Below, in pieces: positions 1 to 8,507 of a stretch of DNA of 64,000 nt. The translations under genes were made by a program, and so were the position numbers. The number at the start of each line of letters is the position of its first letter. The first letter of the stretch is position 1. The notes under the pieces were generated by a model that was not told the DNA's origin, did not search any database, and worked only from the letters and a program-made list of their open reading frames with translations. This DNA is from Cupriavidus alkaliphilus (GTDB lineage: Bacteria > Pseudomonadota > Gammaproteobacteria > Burkholderiales > Burkholderiaceae), in contig NZ_FMAD01000004.1 of the NCBI RefSeq assembly GCF_900094595.1, positions 512,876 through 576,875 on the forward strand, given 5' to 3'.

Positions 1-15
1 GACGCTCATTCTTAA

Positions 16-31
16 TGAAACAAACGTTACA
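16..31. promoter_or_regulatory. Candidate operator dyad TGAAAC-N4-GTTACA
   Basis: This imperfect inverted repeat (TGAAAC, AAAC, GTTACA) overlaps the stop codon of the amidase gene. The same core, TGAAACAAACGTT, recurs upstream of the operon at 2952-2967. At this end of the operon it could control the next gene to the left, which lies outside the window. The repeat is seen directly; the operator role is inference. Confidence 0.4.
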
Positions 32-1385
32 GCGATCGAGGCACAGCCCTGCTGCACAGGCCTTGCGCCTCGAGGAAATGCCCTGCCGCCAGCGCCAGGC
101 TTTCCCGCCACGGCGGTGCCACGATCTGGATGCCCACCGGCAAGCCTTCGCCCACGCAAGGCGCGGCCACCACCGGCAGGCCCGCCAGCGACAACGGCCG
201 CGTCATGTGGCCGGCATCGGCACGTGGCCGGTAGGTGCGCCCAACACCTTCGACAACATCAGCGCCGATCGGCGTTGCCGCATAGGGCGTCGAAGGAGCC
301 AGCAGCAGGTCGACCTCATCGAACAGCGCCAGCAACCGCTGTCGCCACGACGACTGGTACCGGCACGCCATGTCATACCAGTCCCGCGGCATGGCCAGCC
401 CGGCCAGGATGCGCTGGCGCACGAAGGCGCTGTAGCCGCCATGGCGCGTCGAAAAACCCATTGCCTGGTGGTTGCGTCCGACTTCATAGGCGGAGATCAC
501 CGAGGCCGCGTTGCGCGCAGCATCCGCGTCGGGCAGGTCGATGGTGCGCACCGCGCCGAAGGCTGAGGCGACGCGCAGCACGGCGGACTGCACCGCGGGC
601 TCGGCAAAATCGGCAAAGCCTCGGCCGAGCACGCCGACGCGCAACGTGGTCGGGCGGCCAGGGTGCTGCGCAGCCTCCGGCGCATCAACGCCGAGCATGG
701 CCGCGTAGGCCAGCGCGAGGTCAGCGGCGCTACCCGCCATCGGTCCGACCGTATCCAGGCTCTGCGCATACGGCACGCATCCCCGCAGCGATAGCCGGCC
801 CGTGGTGGGGCGCAGCCCCCAGATGCCGCAGAACGCGGCCGGCGCGCGGATCGAGCCATTGGTGTCCGAGCCCAGCCCGAACGGCACCACGCCGGCCGCC
901 ACCAGCGCCGCGGTGCCCGCCGACGAACCGCCGGTGATGCGCGAGGGGTCGAGCGGGTTGCGCACCGGGCCGCCGATCACGTTCTCGCCGGTGGCGCCGC
1001 ACGCGTATTCGTCCATCGCCGCCAGCGCGACCGGCACCGCGCCCGCCGCCACCAGCGCCTCGACGGCATCCGCATGGCGCGTGGCCGGCGGCTCCTGCGC
1101 GCGCGGCTCGGCCCCGGCCAGGGTGGCATGGCCACGCACGTCCAGCAGGTTCTTCACCACGAACGGCACGCCGGCAAGCGGCGGCATCGGCTGGCCCCCG
1201 CCGCGCCGGCGGTCCAGCGCCGCGGCCTGTGCCAGCGCGCTGTGCGCCAGCAGCGCCGAGCAGGCGTTGAGCGGCGCGGCGGCTTCGGCGCGCTGCAAGG
1301 CGTCGCGCACCAGAGCGGTGGCAGGCCGCTCGCCGCTGCGCACTTGCGCCGCCATGGCCACCGCGCTCAGGATGTCAGCCGCCAT
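27..1385 (-). CDS. AtzE/HpxY-family amidase (amidase-signature hydrolase)
   Basis: This 452-residue protein belongs to the amidase-signature family, which hydrolyses C-N bonds of amides in the cytoplasm. The Ser-cisSer-Lys triad is visible as Lys78 (in VPFVVKN), Ser154 (in GGSSAG) and Ser178 (in TNGSIR), the same spacing as in GatA. Length is normal for the family. The start overlaps the end of a 59-residue AtzG-like gene by 11 bp, and an ACS-type MFS gene precedes that. AtzG with AtzE forms 1-carboxybiuret hydrolase in atrazine/cyanurate breakdown, and the homologous HpxX/HpxY pair belongs to purine/allantoin nitrogen use. The pairing therefore points to an AtzE/HpxY-like heteromer acting on a small amide or ureido compound. 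It is not GatA, because no gatC or gatB lies nearby. The substrate is unknown. Confidence 0.85.
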   Translation of the reverse strand: MAADILSAVAMAAQVRSGERPATALVRDALQRAEAAAPLNACSALLAHSALAQAAALDRRRGGGQPMPPLAGVPFVVKNLLDVRGHATLAGAEPRAQEPPATRHADAVEALVAAGAVPVALAAMDEYACGATGENVIGGPVRNPLDPSRITGGSSAGTAALVAAGVVPFGLGSDTNGSIRAPAAFCGIWGLRPTTGRLSLRGCVPYAQSLDTVGPMAGSAADLALAYAAMLGVDAPEAAQHPGRPTTLRVGVLGRGFADFAEPAVQSAVLRVASAFGAVRTIDLPDADAARNAASVISAYEVGRNHQAMGFSTRHGGYSAFVRQRILAGLAMPRDWYDMACRYQSSWRQRLLALFDEVDLLLAPSTPYAATPIGADVVEGVGRTYRPRADAGHMTRPLSLAGLPVVAAPCVGEGLPVGIQIVAPPWRESLALAAGHFLEAQGLCSRAVPRSL

Positions 1386-1554
1386 GCTGCCCCTCCTCGC
1401 GCGCCAGCGCGTCGCGCAGGCCCGCCACCATCGCCGCCATGCCGGCCAGCAGCGCCGCGGCCTGCTCGCAATCGTGCGGCGCGACCGGCCCCTTCAGGTT
1501 GGCCGCGGCTTGCGCGGCCAGGCCGGCGGGATCGTCGCCATAGCCATTCGCCAT
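1375..1554 (-). CDS. AtzG/HpxX-like small subunit (DUF4089-type), 59 aa
   Basis: This short gene runs from an ATG at 1554 to TGA at 1375-1377. The product begins MANGYGDDPAGL and is rich in Ala and Leu, with two likely helices. AtzG-like (DUF4089) proteins of about 60 residues are GatC-like partners that bind and stabilise AtzE-type amidases. The position is diagnostic: it starts 3 bp after the MFS stop codon and overlaps the amidase start by 11 bp, so translation is probably coupled. The assignment rests on size, position and composition rather than a strong motif. At under 60 residues it is easily missed by automated calling. Confidence 0.75.
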   Translation of the reverse strand: MANGYGDDPAGLAAQAAANLKGPVAPHDCEQAAALLAGMAAMVAGLRDALAREEGQHGG

Positions 1555-1557
1555 GGT

Positions 1558-2883
1558 TCAGCTCCGCGATTGCATCAGCTGGCGCGGGATCGCCAGAATC
1601 AGCACCGCCGCGGCCAGCATCAGCCCGGCCAGCGCCAGCACGCCCAGCGAAATGCTGCCGGTGCTCTGCTTGATGCCGCCCATCAGCACCGGGCCGATCA
1701 GGCCGGCCAGGCTGGCGGCGCTGTTGATCATGGCGATGCCGCCGGCCGCGGCGGTGCCGGCCAGCACGCGGCCAGGCAGGCCCCAGAACATCGACAGGGT
1801 GGCCATCAGGCCGGAGATGCCGATGGTCAGGAACACCATCGCCAGCACCGTGTCGTGCGGGAACAGCGTGCTGGCCCACATGCCGACGGCAGCCACCAGC
1901 AGCGGCAGCGCGGAATGCAGGCGCCGCTCGCCGGTGCGCTCGGCATGCGCGGCATTGAGATTCATGACAACGCAGGCCACCGCGTAAGGGATCGCGGTCA
2001 GCATGGCGATCTCCAGCGGCGACGACATGCCCGTGGACTGGATGATGGTCGGCAGCCAGAACACCAGGCCGTAGTTGCCGATATTGAACAGCAGGCAGAT
2101 CGCCATCAGCACCCACAGGATCGGCGACTTCAGCGCGGCGGTAAAGCGGGTGTTCTTCTTCGCGTTCTCGGTGCTGAGCGTGCGGGTGATGGTGGCGGCC
2201 TCGGCCGGCGTGAGCCAGGACGCGGTCTCCGGCGCTTCGGGCAGCATGCGCAACAGCAGCAGGCCCAGCAGGATGGCCGGCAGCGCCTCGATCAGGAACA
2301 TCCACTGCCAGCCGTCGAGCCCGTGCAGGGCATGCGTGCCCGACATCAGCGCGCCGGACAACGGCCCGCCCAGCACCATGCCCAGCGGCATTGCCAGGAA
2401 CAGGATCGACATGATGCGCGACTGGCGGTCGGCCGGGTACCACTTGTTCAGGTACATCACCGCGGCCGGGAAGAAGCCGGCCTCGGTCACGCCCAGCAGG
2501 AAGCGCGCGGCGTAGAACTCCACCGGCGTGGTCACGAACATGGTGGCGGCCGAGACCAGCCCCCACAAGATCATGATGGCCGCCATGCAGCGGCGCATGC
2601 CGAAGCGGTAGATCAGCAGGCTGCAGGGCACCTGGCACAGCATGTAGCCCCAGAAGAAGATGCCTGCGCCCAGGCCGTAGACCACGTCGCTGAGCCCCAG
2701 CGCCTGCTGCATCTGCAGCTTGGCAAACCCCACGTTGACGCGGTCGAGGTAGCTGAAGAAATAGCACAGCACGATGAACGGCACGATGCGGCGCGTGACC
2801 TTGGCGAGCGCCGTGTCGGCGGCGTCCGGCAGCGCGCCGGCGTGGCCCGGCGCCTGGGGCATGGCTGGCTTGGCCAGGGACAT
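1558..2883 (-). CDS. MFS transporter, anion:cation symporter (ACS) type
   Basis: This 441-residue protein has twelve predicted membrane segments and is an inner-membrane secondary transporter of the major facilitator superfamily. The N-terminal stretch FFSYLDRVNVGFAK and the GYMLCQVPCSLL segment that follows are characteristic of the anion:cation symporter branch, whose members import organic anions such as phthalate, glucarate or allantoate with protons. The ATG at 2883 is preceded by a strong GGAGGAG ribosome site; a longer open frame extends upstream but lacks one. It is the first gene of the unit with the AtzG- and AtzE-like genes, so it probably imports the substrate or its precursor. 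The exact substrate cannot be read from sequence. Confidence 0.88.
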   Translation of the reverse strand: MSLAKPAMPQAPGHAGALPDAADTALAKVTRRIVPFIVLCYFFSYLDRVNVGFAKLQMQQALGLSDVVYGLGAGIFFWGYMLCQVPCSLLIYRFGMRRCMAAIMILWGLVSAATMFVTTPVEFYAARFLLGVTEAGFFPAAVMYLNKWYPADRQSRIMSILFLAMPLGMVLGGPLSGALMSGTHALHGLDGWQWMFLIEALPAILLGLLLLRMLPEAPETASWLTPAEAATITRTLSTENAKKNTRFTAALKSPILWVLMAICLLFNIGNYGLVFWLPTIIQSTGMSSPLEIAMLTAIPYAVACVVMNLNAAHAERTGERRLHSALPLLVAAVGMWASTLFPHDTVLAMVFLTIGISGLMATLSMFWGLPGRVLAGTAAAGGIAMINSAASLAGLIGPVLMGGIKQSTGSISLGVLALAGLMLAAAVLILAIPRQLMQSRS

Positions 2884-3222
2884 GATGGATTCTCCTCCGG
2901 TGTACAGGCGCGCGGGGGGCCGGCGCCAGGAGATGCCATCATAGCCGGCAATGAAACAAACGTTCCAGCATGGTTTACACTGAAACAAACGATATTTTCA
3001 TGGTGGCGGGGAACGGGAACGGCCCGCCACAACGAAACAGGGCGGCAATACCTGCCGTCCAAGGCCTGCGTGCGTATCGCGCTGCAGGGGACAAAGGCTG
3101 GTGCTCGATCTGTAAGCACCGCTGCCCGGGACGAAAAGCAACCATTTGGTTGCGCTTTCCGCGCCGGTCTCCTAACATGCAACCACGGCGTTGCACGCAA
3201 CGCCTTGCACAGGAGACCGGAC
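2884..3222. promoter_or_regulatory. Divergent intergenic region with tandem TGAAACAAACG sites
   Basis: This 339-bp region separates the leftward MFS operon from the rightward SRPBCC/ArsR pair. TGAAACAAACGTTCCA at 2952-2967 repeats the dyad at 16-31 with a single difference. A second partial copy, TGAAACAAACG, lies at 2981-2991, 29 bp away, so both would sit on nearly the same face of the helix. They lie about 70-100 bp upstream of the MFS start. A GAGCGC-rich stretch follows without further recognisable signals; an AGGAGA ribosome site at about 3211-3216 serves the SRPBCC gene. Confidence 0.5.
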
Positions 3223-3687
3223 ATGCCCACAGAAACCGACCGCATCGAACGCAGCATCCTGATCGAAGCCCCCGTCGCGCGCGTCTGGCACGCGCTGACC
3301 GATGCCGATACCTTCGGCAGCTGGTTCGGCGTCCGCTTCGACGGCGCCACCTTCGCCCCGGGCGAGCGCGTGGTGGGCAGCATCACCTATCCGGGTTACG
3401 AATACCTGAAGTTCGACGTCCACGTCGAACGCATGGAGCCGGAACGGCTGCTGTCGTGGCGCTGGCATCCGGCGCCGCTGGAGCGCGGGCGCGATTACTC
3501 GGACGAGCCGGCCACGCTGGTGGAATTCACGCTGCGCGAGGTGGAAGGCGGGACCATGCTGACACTGGTCGAGTCCGGCTTTGACCGGATCCCGCCCGAA
3601 CGCCGCCAGGAAGCCTTCCGCATCAACAGCGGCGGCTGGGACGCGCAGGTCAACAATATCCGCGAGCATGTTGCCGGCACTGCCTGA
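3223..3687 (+). CDS. SRPBCC/AHSA1 domain protein
   Basis: This 154-residue protein is a single START-like (SRPBCC) domain of the Aha1-C family, a fold with a deep hydrophobic cavity. The family pattern is visible: RSILIEAPVARVWHALTDAD at the N terminus, FGSWFG, FAPGERVVG, and a C-terminal helix ending in WDAQVNNIREHV. The ATG is preceded by AGGAGA. Its last 20 bp overlap an ArsR-family regulator, a very common arrangement of AHSA1 proteins with SdpR-like ArsR regulators. The biological role of these pairs is mostly unknown, and the ligand cannot be predicted. Cytoplasmic, with no signal peptide. Confidence 0.85.
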   Translation: MPTETDRIERSILIEAPVARVWHALTDADTFGSWFGVRFDGATFAPGERVVGSITYPGYEYLKFDVHVERMEPERLLSWRWHPAPLERGRDYSDEPATLVEFTLREVEGGTMLTLVESGFDRIPPERRQEAFRINSGGWDAQVNNIREHVAGTA

Positions 3688-4027
3688 GGCGCTGCCGGAC
3701 GCGCAGGGGCTGCGGCAGTCGGCCACGGTGTTTGCCGCGCTTGGCGACGAAACCCGGCTGCGGCTGGTGGCGGCGCTGTGCGCCGGCGGCGCGATGTCGA
3801 TCGCGCAACTGACGGCGGGCAGTGCGATGACGCGGCAGGCGGTGACCAAGCACCTGCAGGTGCTGGCGCAGGCCGGGCTGGTGCACGACAGCCGCGCCGG
3901 ACGCGAGCGCCTGTGGCAGTTCGAGCCCGGCCAGCTCGATGCCGCGCGCCGGTCGCTGGAAGCGATCGGGCGGCAGTGGGAGTTTGCGCTGGGCAAGCTG
4001 AAGCTGGCGGTGGAGGGCGAGCATTAG
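3668..4027 (+). CDS. ArsR-family transcriptional regulator
   Basis: This 119-residue winged-helix protein has the ArsR arrangement: ATVFAALGDETRLRLVAAL in the first helices, then the recognition helix region MTRQAVTKHLQVLAQAGLV and a wing with RAGRERLWQF. It lacks the ELCVC-type metal motif, so it is probably not a metal sensor but of the SdpR-like class that accompanies AHSA1 proteins. It starts inside the end of the SRPBCC gene (20-bp overlap), which implies translational coupling and probable autoregulation of the two-gene unit. The start is chosen at the ATG at 3668; the upstream extension is out of character for the family. Confidence 0.85.
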   Translation: MLPALPEALPDAQGLRQSATVFAALGDETRLRLVAALCAGGAMSIAQLTAGSAMTRQAVTKHLQVLAQAGLVHDSRAGRERLWQFEPGQLDAARRSLEAIGRQWEFALGKLKLAVEGEH

Positions 4028-4050
4028 CCGGTTGGCTCCCTCGCCCGCTT

Positions 4051-4118
4051 GCTCCCTCTCCCGCTTGTGGATGCTCCCACCCTCTCCCCAACCCTCTCCC
4101 TCAAGCGGGAGAGGGAGC
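4051..4118. repeat. Large inverted repeat with CCCTCTCCC arms
   Basis: A perfect 17-bp inverted repeat (4051-4067 and 4102-4118, arms beginning GCTCCCTCTCCC) encloses 34 bp. It sits between the ArsR gene and the efflux operon. It belongs to the dispersed GGGAGAGGG palindromes common between genes in Cupriavidus/Ralstonia; a smaller relative occurs at 8508-8531. It may act as a terminator or transcript-stabilising hairpin, but there is no T tract. Confidence 0.7.
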
Positions 4119-4215
4119 AAACAAGCGTCGTTTCGCTGCCTCGCCGGTCACGTGGTCCCTCGCATCACCGCTATACTGACAGCCCCCCGCCCATTCCAGC
4201 GAAAGGAAGCGCGCA

Positions 4216-5430
4216 GTGGCTGACCACGACCTGTCCAGGCTCAAGATCGACCGGCAAGCCGCCGCGTCCGGCGTCCATATCCGCCCGCGGCGCCGATGGT
4301 TGCGCTACGCGGCCGTCGCGGTGGTGCTGCTGGCGCTGGCCGGCATTGCCATCCGGCTGGCCGGCCCGCGGCCGGTGCAGACCGCCACCGTTACCTCCGC
4401 CTACCCCACGCAGAACTTCACGCTGCTGAACGCCACCGGCTATGTCGTGCCGCAGCGCAAGGCGGCGGTCGCGTCGAAGGCGCAGGGCCGGCTGGAATGG
4501 CTGGGCGTGCTCGAAGGCTCGCGCGTGAAGAAGGACGAGGTGATCGCGCGGCTGGAAAGCAAGGACGTGGCCGCGTCGTTCGCGCAGGCGCAGGCGCAGG
4601 TCCAGGTGGCGCAGGCCAACCTGGCGCTGCAGCAGGCCGAGCTGAAGGACGCCGAGGTGAACCTGCGCCGCTCCAGGGTGCTGATCGTGCCGAACGCGAT
4701 CTCGCGCACACAGTACGACGCCGACGTGGCGCGCTTCGACAAGGCACGGGCGTCGGTGAACAGTTCGCGCGCCTCGGTGGCGTCGGCGCGGGCCAATGCG
4801 CGCGCGGCCGAGGTCGCGGTCGAGCAGACCGTGGTGCGCGCGCCGTTCGACGGCGTGGTACTGGTCAAGCATGCCAACGTGGGCGACAACATCACGCCCT
4901 TCTCGGCCGCGGCCGACACCAAGGGCGCCATCGTCACCATCGCCGACATGGAAACGCTGGAGGTCGAAGCCGATGTCGCCGAAGCCAATATCGCCAGGAT
5001 CCGCGTCGACCAGCCCTGCGAGCTGCTGCTCGACGCCCTGCCCGGCCTGCGCCTGGCCGGGCAGGTCTCGCGCATCGTGCCGACGGTGGACCGCTCCAAG
5101 GCCACCGTGCTGGTCAAGGTGCGCTTCGTCGACCGCGATGCGCGCGTGCTGCCGGACATGAGCGCCAAGATTGCCTTCCTGTCGCGCGCGGCCACCGCGC
5201 AGGACCGCCAGCCAGTGGTTGCGGTGCAGCCGGCCGCGATCGCCACGCGCGACGGCCGCCAGGTGGTCTACGTGGTCAGGGACGGCAAGGCGCACGAGAT
5301 GACGGTCAAGACCGGCGACAAGCTGGGCGAGCTGGTCGCCGTACAGGGCGTCAAGCCTGGCGACGTGGTGGTGCTGTCGCCAGGCGACCAGATCGGCGAC
5401 GGCAGCCGCGTCAGCACCGTCAAGCCATGA
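4216..5430 (+). CDS. HlyD/MacA-type periplasmic adaptor of an ABC efflux system
   Basis: This 404-residue protein is a membrane-fusion (periplasmic adaptor) subunit. One membrane segment (about residues 29-50) anchors a periplasmic part with a biotinyl-lipoyl-like domain (GYVVPQRKAAVASKAQGRL, then VRAPFDGVVLV), a coiled-coil hairpin rich in Ala and Gln (about residues 120-200), and C-terminal beta-barrel and membrane-proximal domains. Such adaptors link an inner-membrane pump to an outer-membrane channel. A GTG start with GAAAGGAAG upstream fits the domain boundary. The next three genes encode the ATPase and two FtsX-type permeases, spaced 10-15 bp apart, so it is the first gene of a MacAB-like operon. 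No outer-membrane factor is encoded here. Confidence 0.88.
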   Translation: MADHDLSRLKIDRQAAASGVHIRPRRRWLRYAAVAVVLLALAGIAIRLAGPRPVQTATVTSAYPTQNFTLLNATGYVVPQRKAAVASKAQGRLEWLGVLEGSRVKKDEVIARLESKDVAASFAQAQAQVQVAQANLALQQAELKDAEVNLRRSRVLIVPNAISRTQYDADVARFDKARASVNSSRASVASARANARAAEVAVEQTVVRAPFDGVVLVKHANVGDNITPFSAAADTKGAIVTIADMETLEVEADVAEANIARIRVDQPCELLLDALPGLRLAGQVSRIVPTVDRSKATVLVKVRFVDRDARVLPDMSAKIAFLSRAATAQDRQPVVAVQPAAIATRDGRQVVYVVRDGKAHEMTVKTGDKLGELVAVQGVKPGDVVVLSPGDQIGDGSRVSTVKP

Positions 5431-5440
5431 GGAGGGCCGC

Positions 5441-6133
5441 ATGAGCGCCGCCCCGCTGGTGCAGATCGACCACGTTGCCAAGTCGTACCGGCGCGGCGTG
5501 CAGACCGTGCCGGTGCTGACCGATATCTCGCTGGAAATCGGCGAAGGCGACTTTGTCGCGCTGATGGGGCCGTCCGGCTCCGGCAAGAGCACGTTGCTGA
5601 ACCTGATTGCCGGCATCGACCGGCCGGACCGCGGCACGCTGCGTGTCGCCGGGCTGGATATCACGCAACTGCCCGAAGCGGCATTGGCCGACTGGCGCGC
5701 CGCCAATGTCGGCTTTATCTTCCAGTTCTACAACCTGATGCCGGTGCTGACCGCATTCGAGAACGTCGAGCTGCCGCTAATGCTGACGCGCCTGCCGCGC
5801 GCGGAGCGGCGCGCGCGCGTGGAACTGGTGCTGGACATGGTCAACCTGGCCGACCGCATGAGCCACTATCCGTCGGAGTTGTCGGGCGGCCAGCAGCAGC
5901 GCGTGGCGATCGCGCGCGCGCTGATCACCGACCCCGCGCTGATCGTCGCCGACGAGCCTACCGGCGACCTCGACCGCACCTCGGCGGCCGAGATCCTGGC
6001 GATGATGCAGCGGCTCAATGCCGATGCCGGCAAGACCATCATCATGGTCACGCACGACGCGCACGCCGCCGCCGCGGCCGGCTCGCTGGTGCACCTGGAG
6101 AAAGGGGAGCTGATCCGTGGCGAGCCGGCGTAG
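5441..6133 (+). CDS. ABC transporter ATP-binding protein (MacB/LolD type)
   Basis: This 230-residue ATPase powers the adjoining permeases. Walker A is GPSGSGKST (residues 43-51), the signature is LSGGQQQR and Walker B ends in ADEPTGDLD, all typical of the MacB/LolD/FtsE subfamily. It lies 10 bp after the adaptor gene and 12 bp before the first permease, with GGAGGGCCGC before its ATG. Family members drive mechanotransmission in efflux or lipoprotein release rather than classical import. The substrate is unknown; context favours export of a small hydrophobic compound or peptide. Confidence 0.92.
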   Translation: MSAAPLVQIDHVAKSYRRGVQTVPVLTDISLEIGEGDFVALMGPSGSGKSTLLNLIAGIDRPDRGTLRVAGLDITQLPEAALADWRAANVGFIFQFYNLMPVLTAFENVELPLMLTRLPRAERRARVELVLDMVNLADRMSHYPSELSGGQQQRVAIARALITDPALIVADEPTGDLDRTSAAEILAMMQRLNADAGKTIIMVTHDAHAAAAAGSLVHLEKGELIRGEPA

Positions 6134-6145
6134 CCTCCATTCACC

Positions 6146-7300
6146 ATGTACGCGCTCAAGCTGATCGCCCGCAATGCGCTGCGGCACAAGCTGCGCACCA
6201 CGCTGACGGTGTTCGGGCTGGTGATCGCGGTGCTGGCGTTCGGGCTGCTGCAGACCGTGATCGACGCCTGGTATGCCGGCGCCTCGGCCGCCTCCAGCGC
6301 GCGGCTGGTCACGCGCAATGCCATCTCGCTGGTGTTTCCGCTGCCGCTCAGCTACGAAAGCCGCATCAAAGGGATCGACGGCGTGACGATGGTGGCGCGC
6401 TCCAACTGGTTCGGCGGGGTCTATCGCGATCCCAAGAATTTCTTCGCGCAGTTCGCGGTCTCCGACAACTACCTCGACCTCTACCCTGAATTCATCGTCC
6501 CGGACGCGCAGCGCGCCGACTACCAGCGCGACCGCAAGGGCGCGCTGGTGGGACGCCAGCTGGCCGACCAGTTCGGCTTCAAAATCGGCGACGTGATCCC
6601 CATCAAGGGCACCATCTACCCCGGCACCTGGGAATTCGTGGTGCGCGGCATCATGGACGGGCGCGACGAGAGCACCATCACACGCCAGATGGTGTTCCAC
6701 TGGGAATACCTGAACGAGACCGTGCGCAAGCGCACTCCGCGCCAGGCCGACCAGGTCGGCGTCTATATATTGGGCGTCGGCAACCCCGACAACACCGCGG
6801 CGATCTCGCGCCAGGTCGACGGCGTGTTCCGCAACTCGCTGGCCGAAACCCTGACCGAAACCGAACAGGCCTTCCAGCTCGGCTTTGTCGCGATGTCCAA
6901 CCAGATCATCGCGGCGATCCGCGTGGTGTCGTACGTGGTGATCGTGATCATCATGGCGGTGATGGCCAATGCCATGGCGATGAGCGCGCGCGAGCGCACC
7001 GTGGAATACGCCACGCTCAAGGCGCTGGGCTTCGGCCCCGGCTTCCTGGCGCTGCTGGTATTTGGCGAATCGCTGGCCCTGTGCGTGGCCGGCGGCGCGC
7101 TCGGCATGCTGGCCACGCCGCCGGTGGCCGCCGCCTTCAAGCAGGCGGTGGGCGGCGTGTTCCCGGTGTTCACGGTATCGCCCCAGACCATGCAGTTGCA
7201 GGCGGCGTGCGCGCTGGCGGTGGGCATCTTTGCCGGCATCGTGCCGGCGGTGCAGGCGGCGCGCGTGCGCATCGTCGAGGGCCTGCGGGCCATCGGCTAG
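6146..7300 (+). CDS. FtsX-type ABC permease, first of two
   Basis: This 384-residue inner-membrane permease has the MacB/FtsX architecture: one N-terminal membrane segment (about residues 20-40), a large periplasmic domain (about 45-255) and three C-terminal membrane segments. The conserved region VEYATLKALGFGPGFLALLV marks the FtsX domain. It lies directly between the ATPase and a second permease of nearly the same length. The two permeases are only distantly similar and probably form a heterodimer, unlike MacB, where permease and ATPase are fused and homodimeric. Confidence 0.88.
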   Translation: MYALKLIARNALRHKLRTTLTVFGLVIAVLAFGLLQTVIDAWYAGASAASSARLVTRNAISLVFPLPLSYESRIKGIDGVTMVARSNWFGGVYRDPKNFFAQFAVSDNYLDLYPEFIVPDAQRADYQRDRKGALVGRQLADQFGFKIGDVIPIKGTIYPGTWEFVVRGIMDGRDESTITRQMVFHWEYLNETVRKRTPRQADQVGVYILGVGNPDNTAAISRQVDGVFRNSLAETLTETEQAFQLGFVAMSNQIIAAIRVVSYVVIVIIMAVMANAMAMSARERTVEYATLKALGFGPGFLALLVFGESLALCVAGGALGMLATPPVAAAFKQAVGGVFPVFTVSPQTMQLQAACALAVGIFAGIVPAVQAARVRIVEGLRAIG

Positions 7301-7315
7301 CGCGAGGGGACCGCC

Positions 7316-8482
7316 ATGGCCATCCCGCTGACCTATATCGCGCGCAACCTGTGGGCCCGCCGCCTGACCACCGCGCTCACCGCGGCCGGCCTGGCGCTGG
7401 TGGTGTTCGTCTTCGCCACCATGCTGATGCTCGACGCCGGCCTGAAGAAGACCCTGGTCACCACTGGCGAACACGACAACGTGGTGGTGATCCGCAAGGG
7501 CGCCGAGACCGAGATCCAGAGCGCGGTCAACCGCGACCAGGCGAGCATCATCGAGATGCACCCCGCCGTGGCCATGAGCGGCGCCGGCCGGCCGCTGGCG
7601 TCGCGCGAGGCCGTGGTGCTGATCTCGCTGACCAAGGCCAGCACCGGCCAGCCGTCCAACGTGGTGATCCGCGGCATCTCGCCGCCCGGCATGGACCTGC
7701 GCCCGCAGGTGCGGCTGGTGGCCGGGCGCATGTTCCGGCCGGGCTCGTCCGAGATCATCGTCGGCAGCAGCATCGCCGGCGGCTTTGCCGGCGTGCAGCT
7801 CGGCGAGCACCTGCGCTTTGCGCAACGCGACTGGACCGTGGTCGGCCACTTCGACGCCGGCGGCAGCGGCTTTGACTCCGAGATCTGGGGCGACGTGGAC
7901 CAGCTGATGCAATCGTTCCGGCGCAATTCGTATTCGTCGATGGTGGTCAGGCTGGCCGATTCCGCGCTGTTCGAGCGCTTTCGCGCCGATCTCGACGTCG
8001 ATCCGCGCCTTGCCGACGAGGCCAAGCGCGAGCAGGCGTTTTACAGCGACCAGTCCAAGGCCCTGTCCGGCTTTATCAATATCCTGGGCTTCACGCTCTC
8101 TACCATCTTCTCGGTCGCGGCAATGATCGGCGCCATGATCACCATGTACGCCTCGGTGGCCAACCGCGTGGCGGAGATCGGCACGCTGCGCGCGCTCGGA
8201 TTCCAGCGCGCCAGCGTGCTGGCCGCGTTCCTGGCCGAAGCGGCGCTGCTGGGCCTGGTCGGCGGCGCCGCGGGCCTGGCGTGCGCGGCGCTGATGCAGT
8301 TTGCCTCGTTCTCGACCACCAACTTCCAGACCTTCGCCGACCTGTCGTTCCGCTTTATCCTGACCCCGGCCATTGCGCTGCAGACCCTGGCGTTCTCGAT
8401 GGCAATGGGGCTGGTGGGGGGATTCCTGCCGGCGGTGCGGGCGGCGCGGATGAATATCGTGGACGCGCTGCGGGCGCGTTGA
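7316..8482 (+). CDS. FtsX-type ABC permease, second of two
   Basis: This 388-residue protein is the fourth gene of the efflux operon, 15 bp after the first permease, with GAGGGGACC upstream of its ATG. It has an N-terminal membrane helix (about residues 19-40), a periplasmic MacB-PCD-like domain, and three C-terminal helices with the FtsX signature VAEIGTLRALGFQRASVLAAF. It probably pairs with the preceding permease. The operon ends here; a GGGAGAGGG hairpin follows at 8508-8531. Confidence 0.88.
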   Translation: MAIPLTYIARNLWARRLTTALTAAGLALVVFVFATMLMLDAGLKKTLVTTGEHDNVVVIRKGAETEIQSAVNRDQASIIEMHPAVAMSGAGRPLASREAVVLISLTKASTGQPSNVVIRGISPPGMDLRPQVRLVAGRMFRPGSSEIIVGSSIAGGFAGVQLGEHLRFAQRDWTVVGHFDAGGSGFDSEIWGDVDQLMQSFRRNSYSSMVVRLADSALFERFRADLDVDPRLADEAKREQAFYSDQSKALSGFINILGFTLSTIFSVAAMIGAMITMYASVANRVAEIGTLRALGFQRASVLAAFLAEAALLGLVGGAAGLACAALMQFASFSTTNFQTFADLSFRFILTPAIALQTLAFSMAMGLVGGFLPAVRAARMNIVDALRAR

Positions 8483-8507
8483 GGCGACGTCTCCCGCTGG
8501 TTTGCTC

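Noticed and set aside
802..3222. Long rightward frame continuous with the SRPBCC gene
   Set aside because: Only the part from 3223 has family motifs and a ribosome site; the rest is antisense to the MFS and amidase genes.
5777..7912. A 711-codon leftward frame under the ABC operon
   Set aside because: Shadow frame rich in His, Asp and Arg; the opposite strand encodes complete permeases and ATPase.
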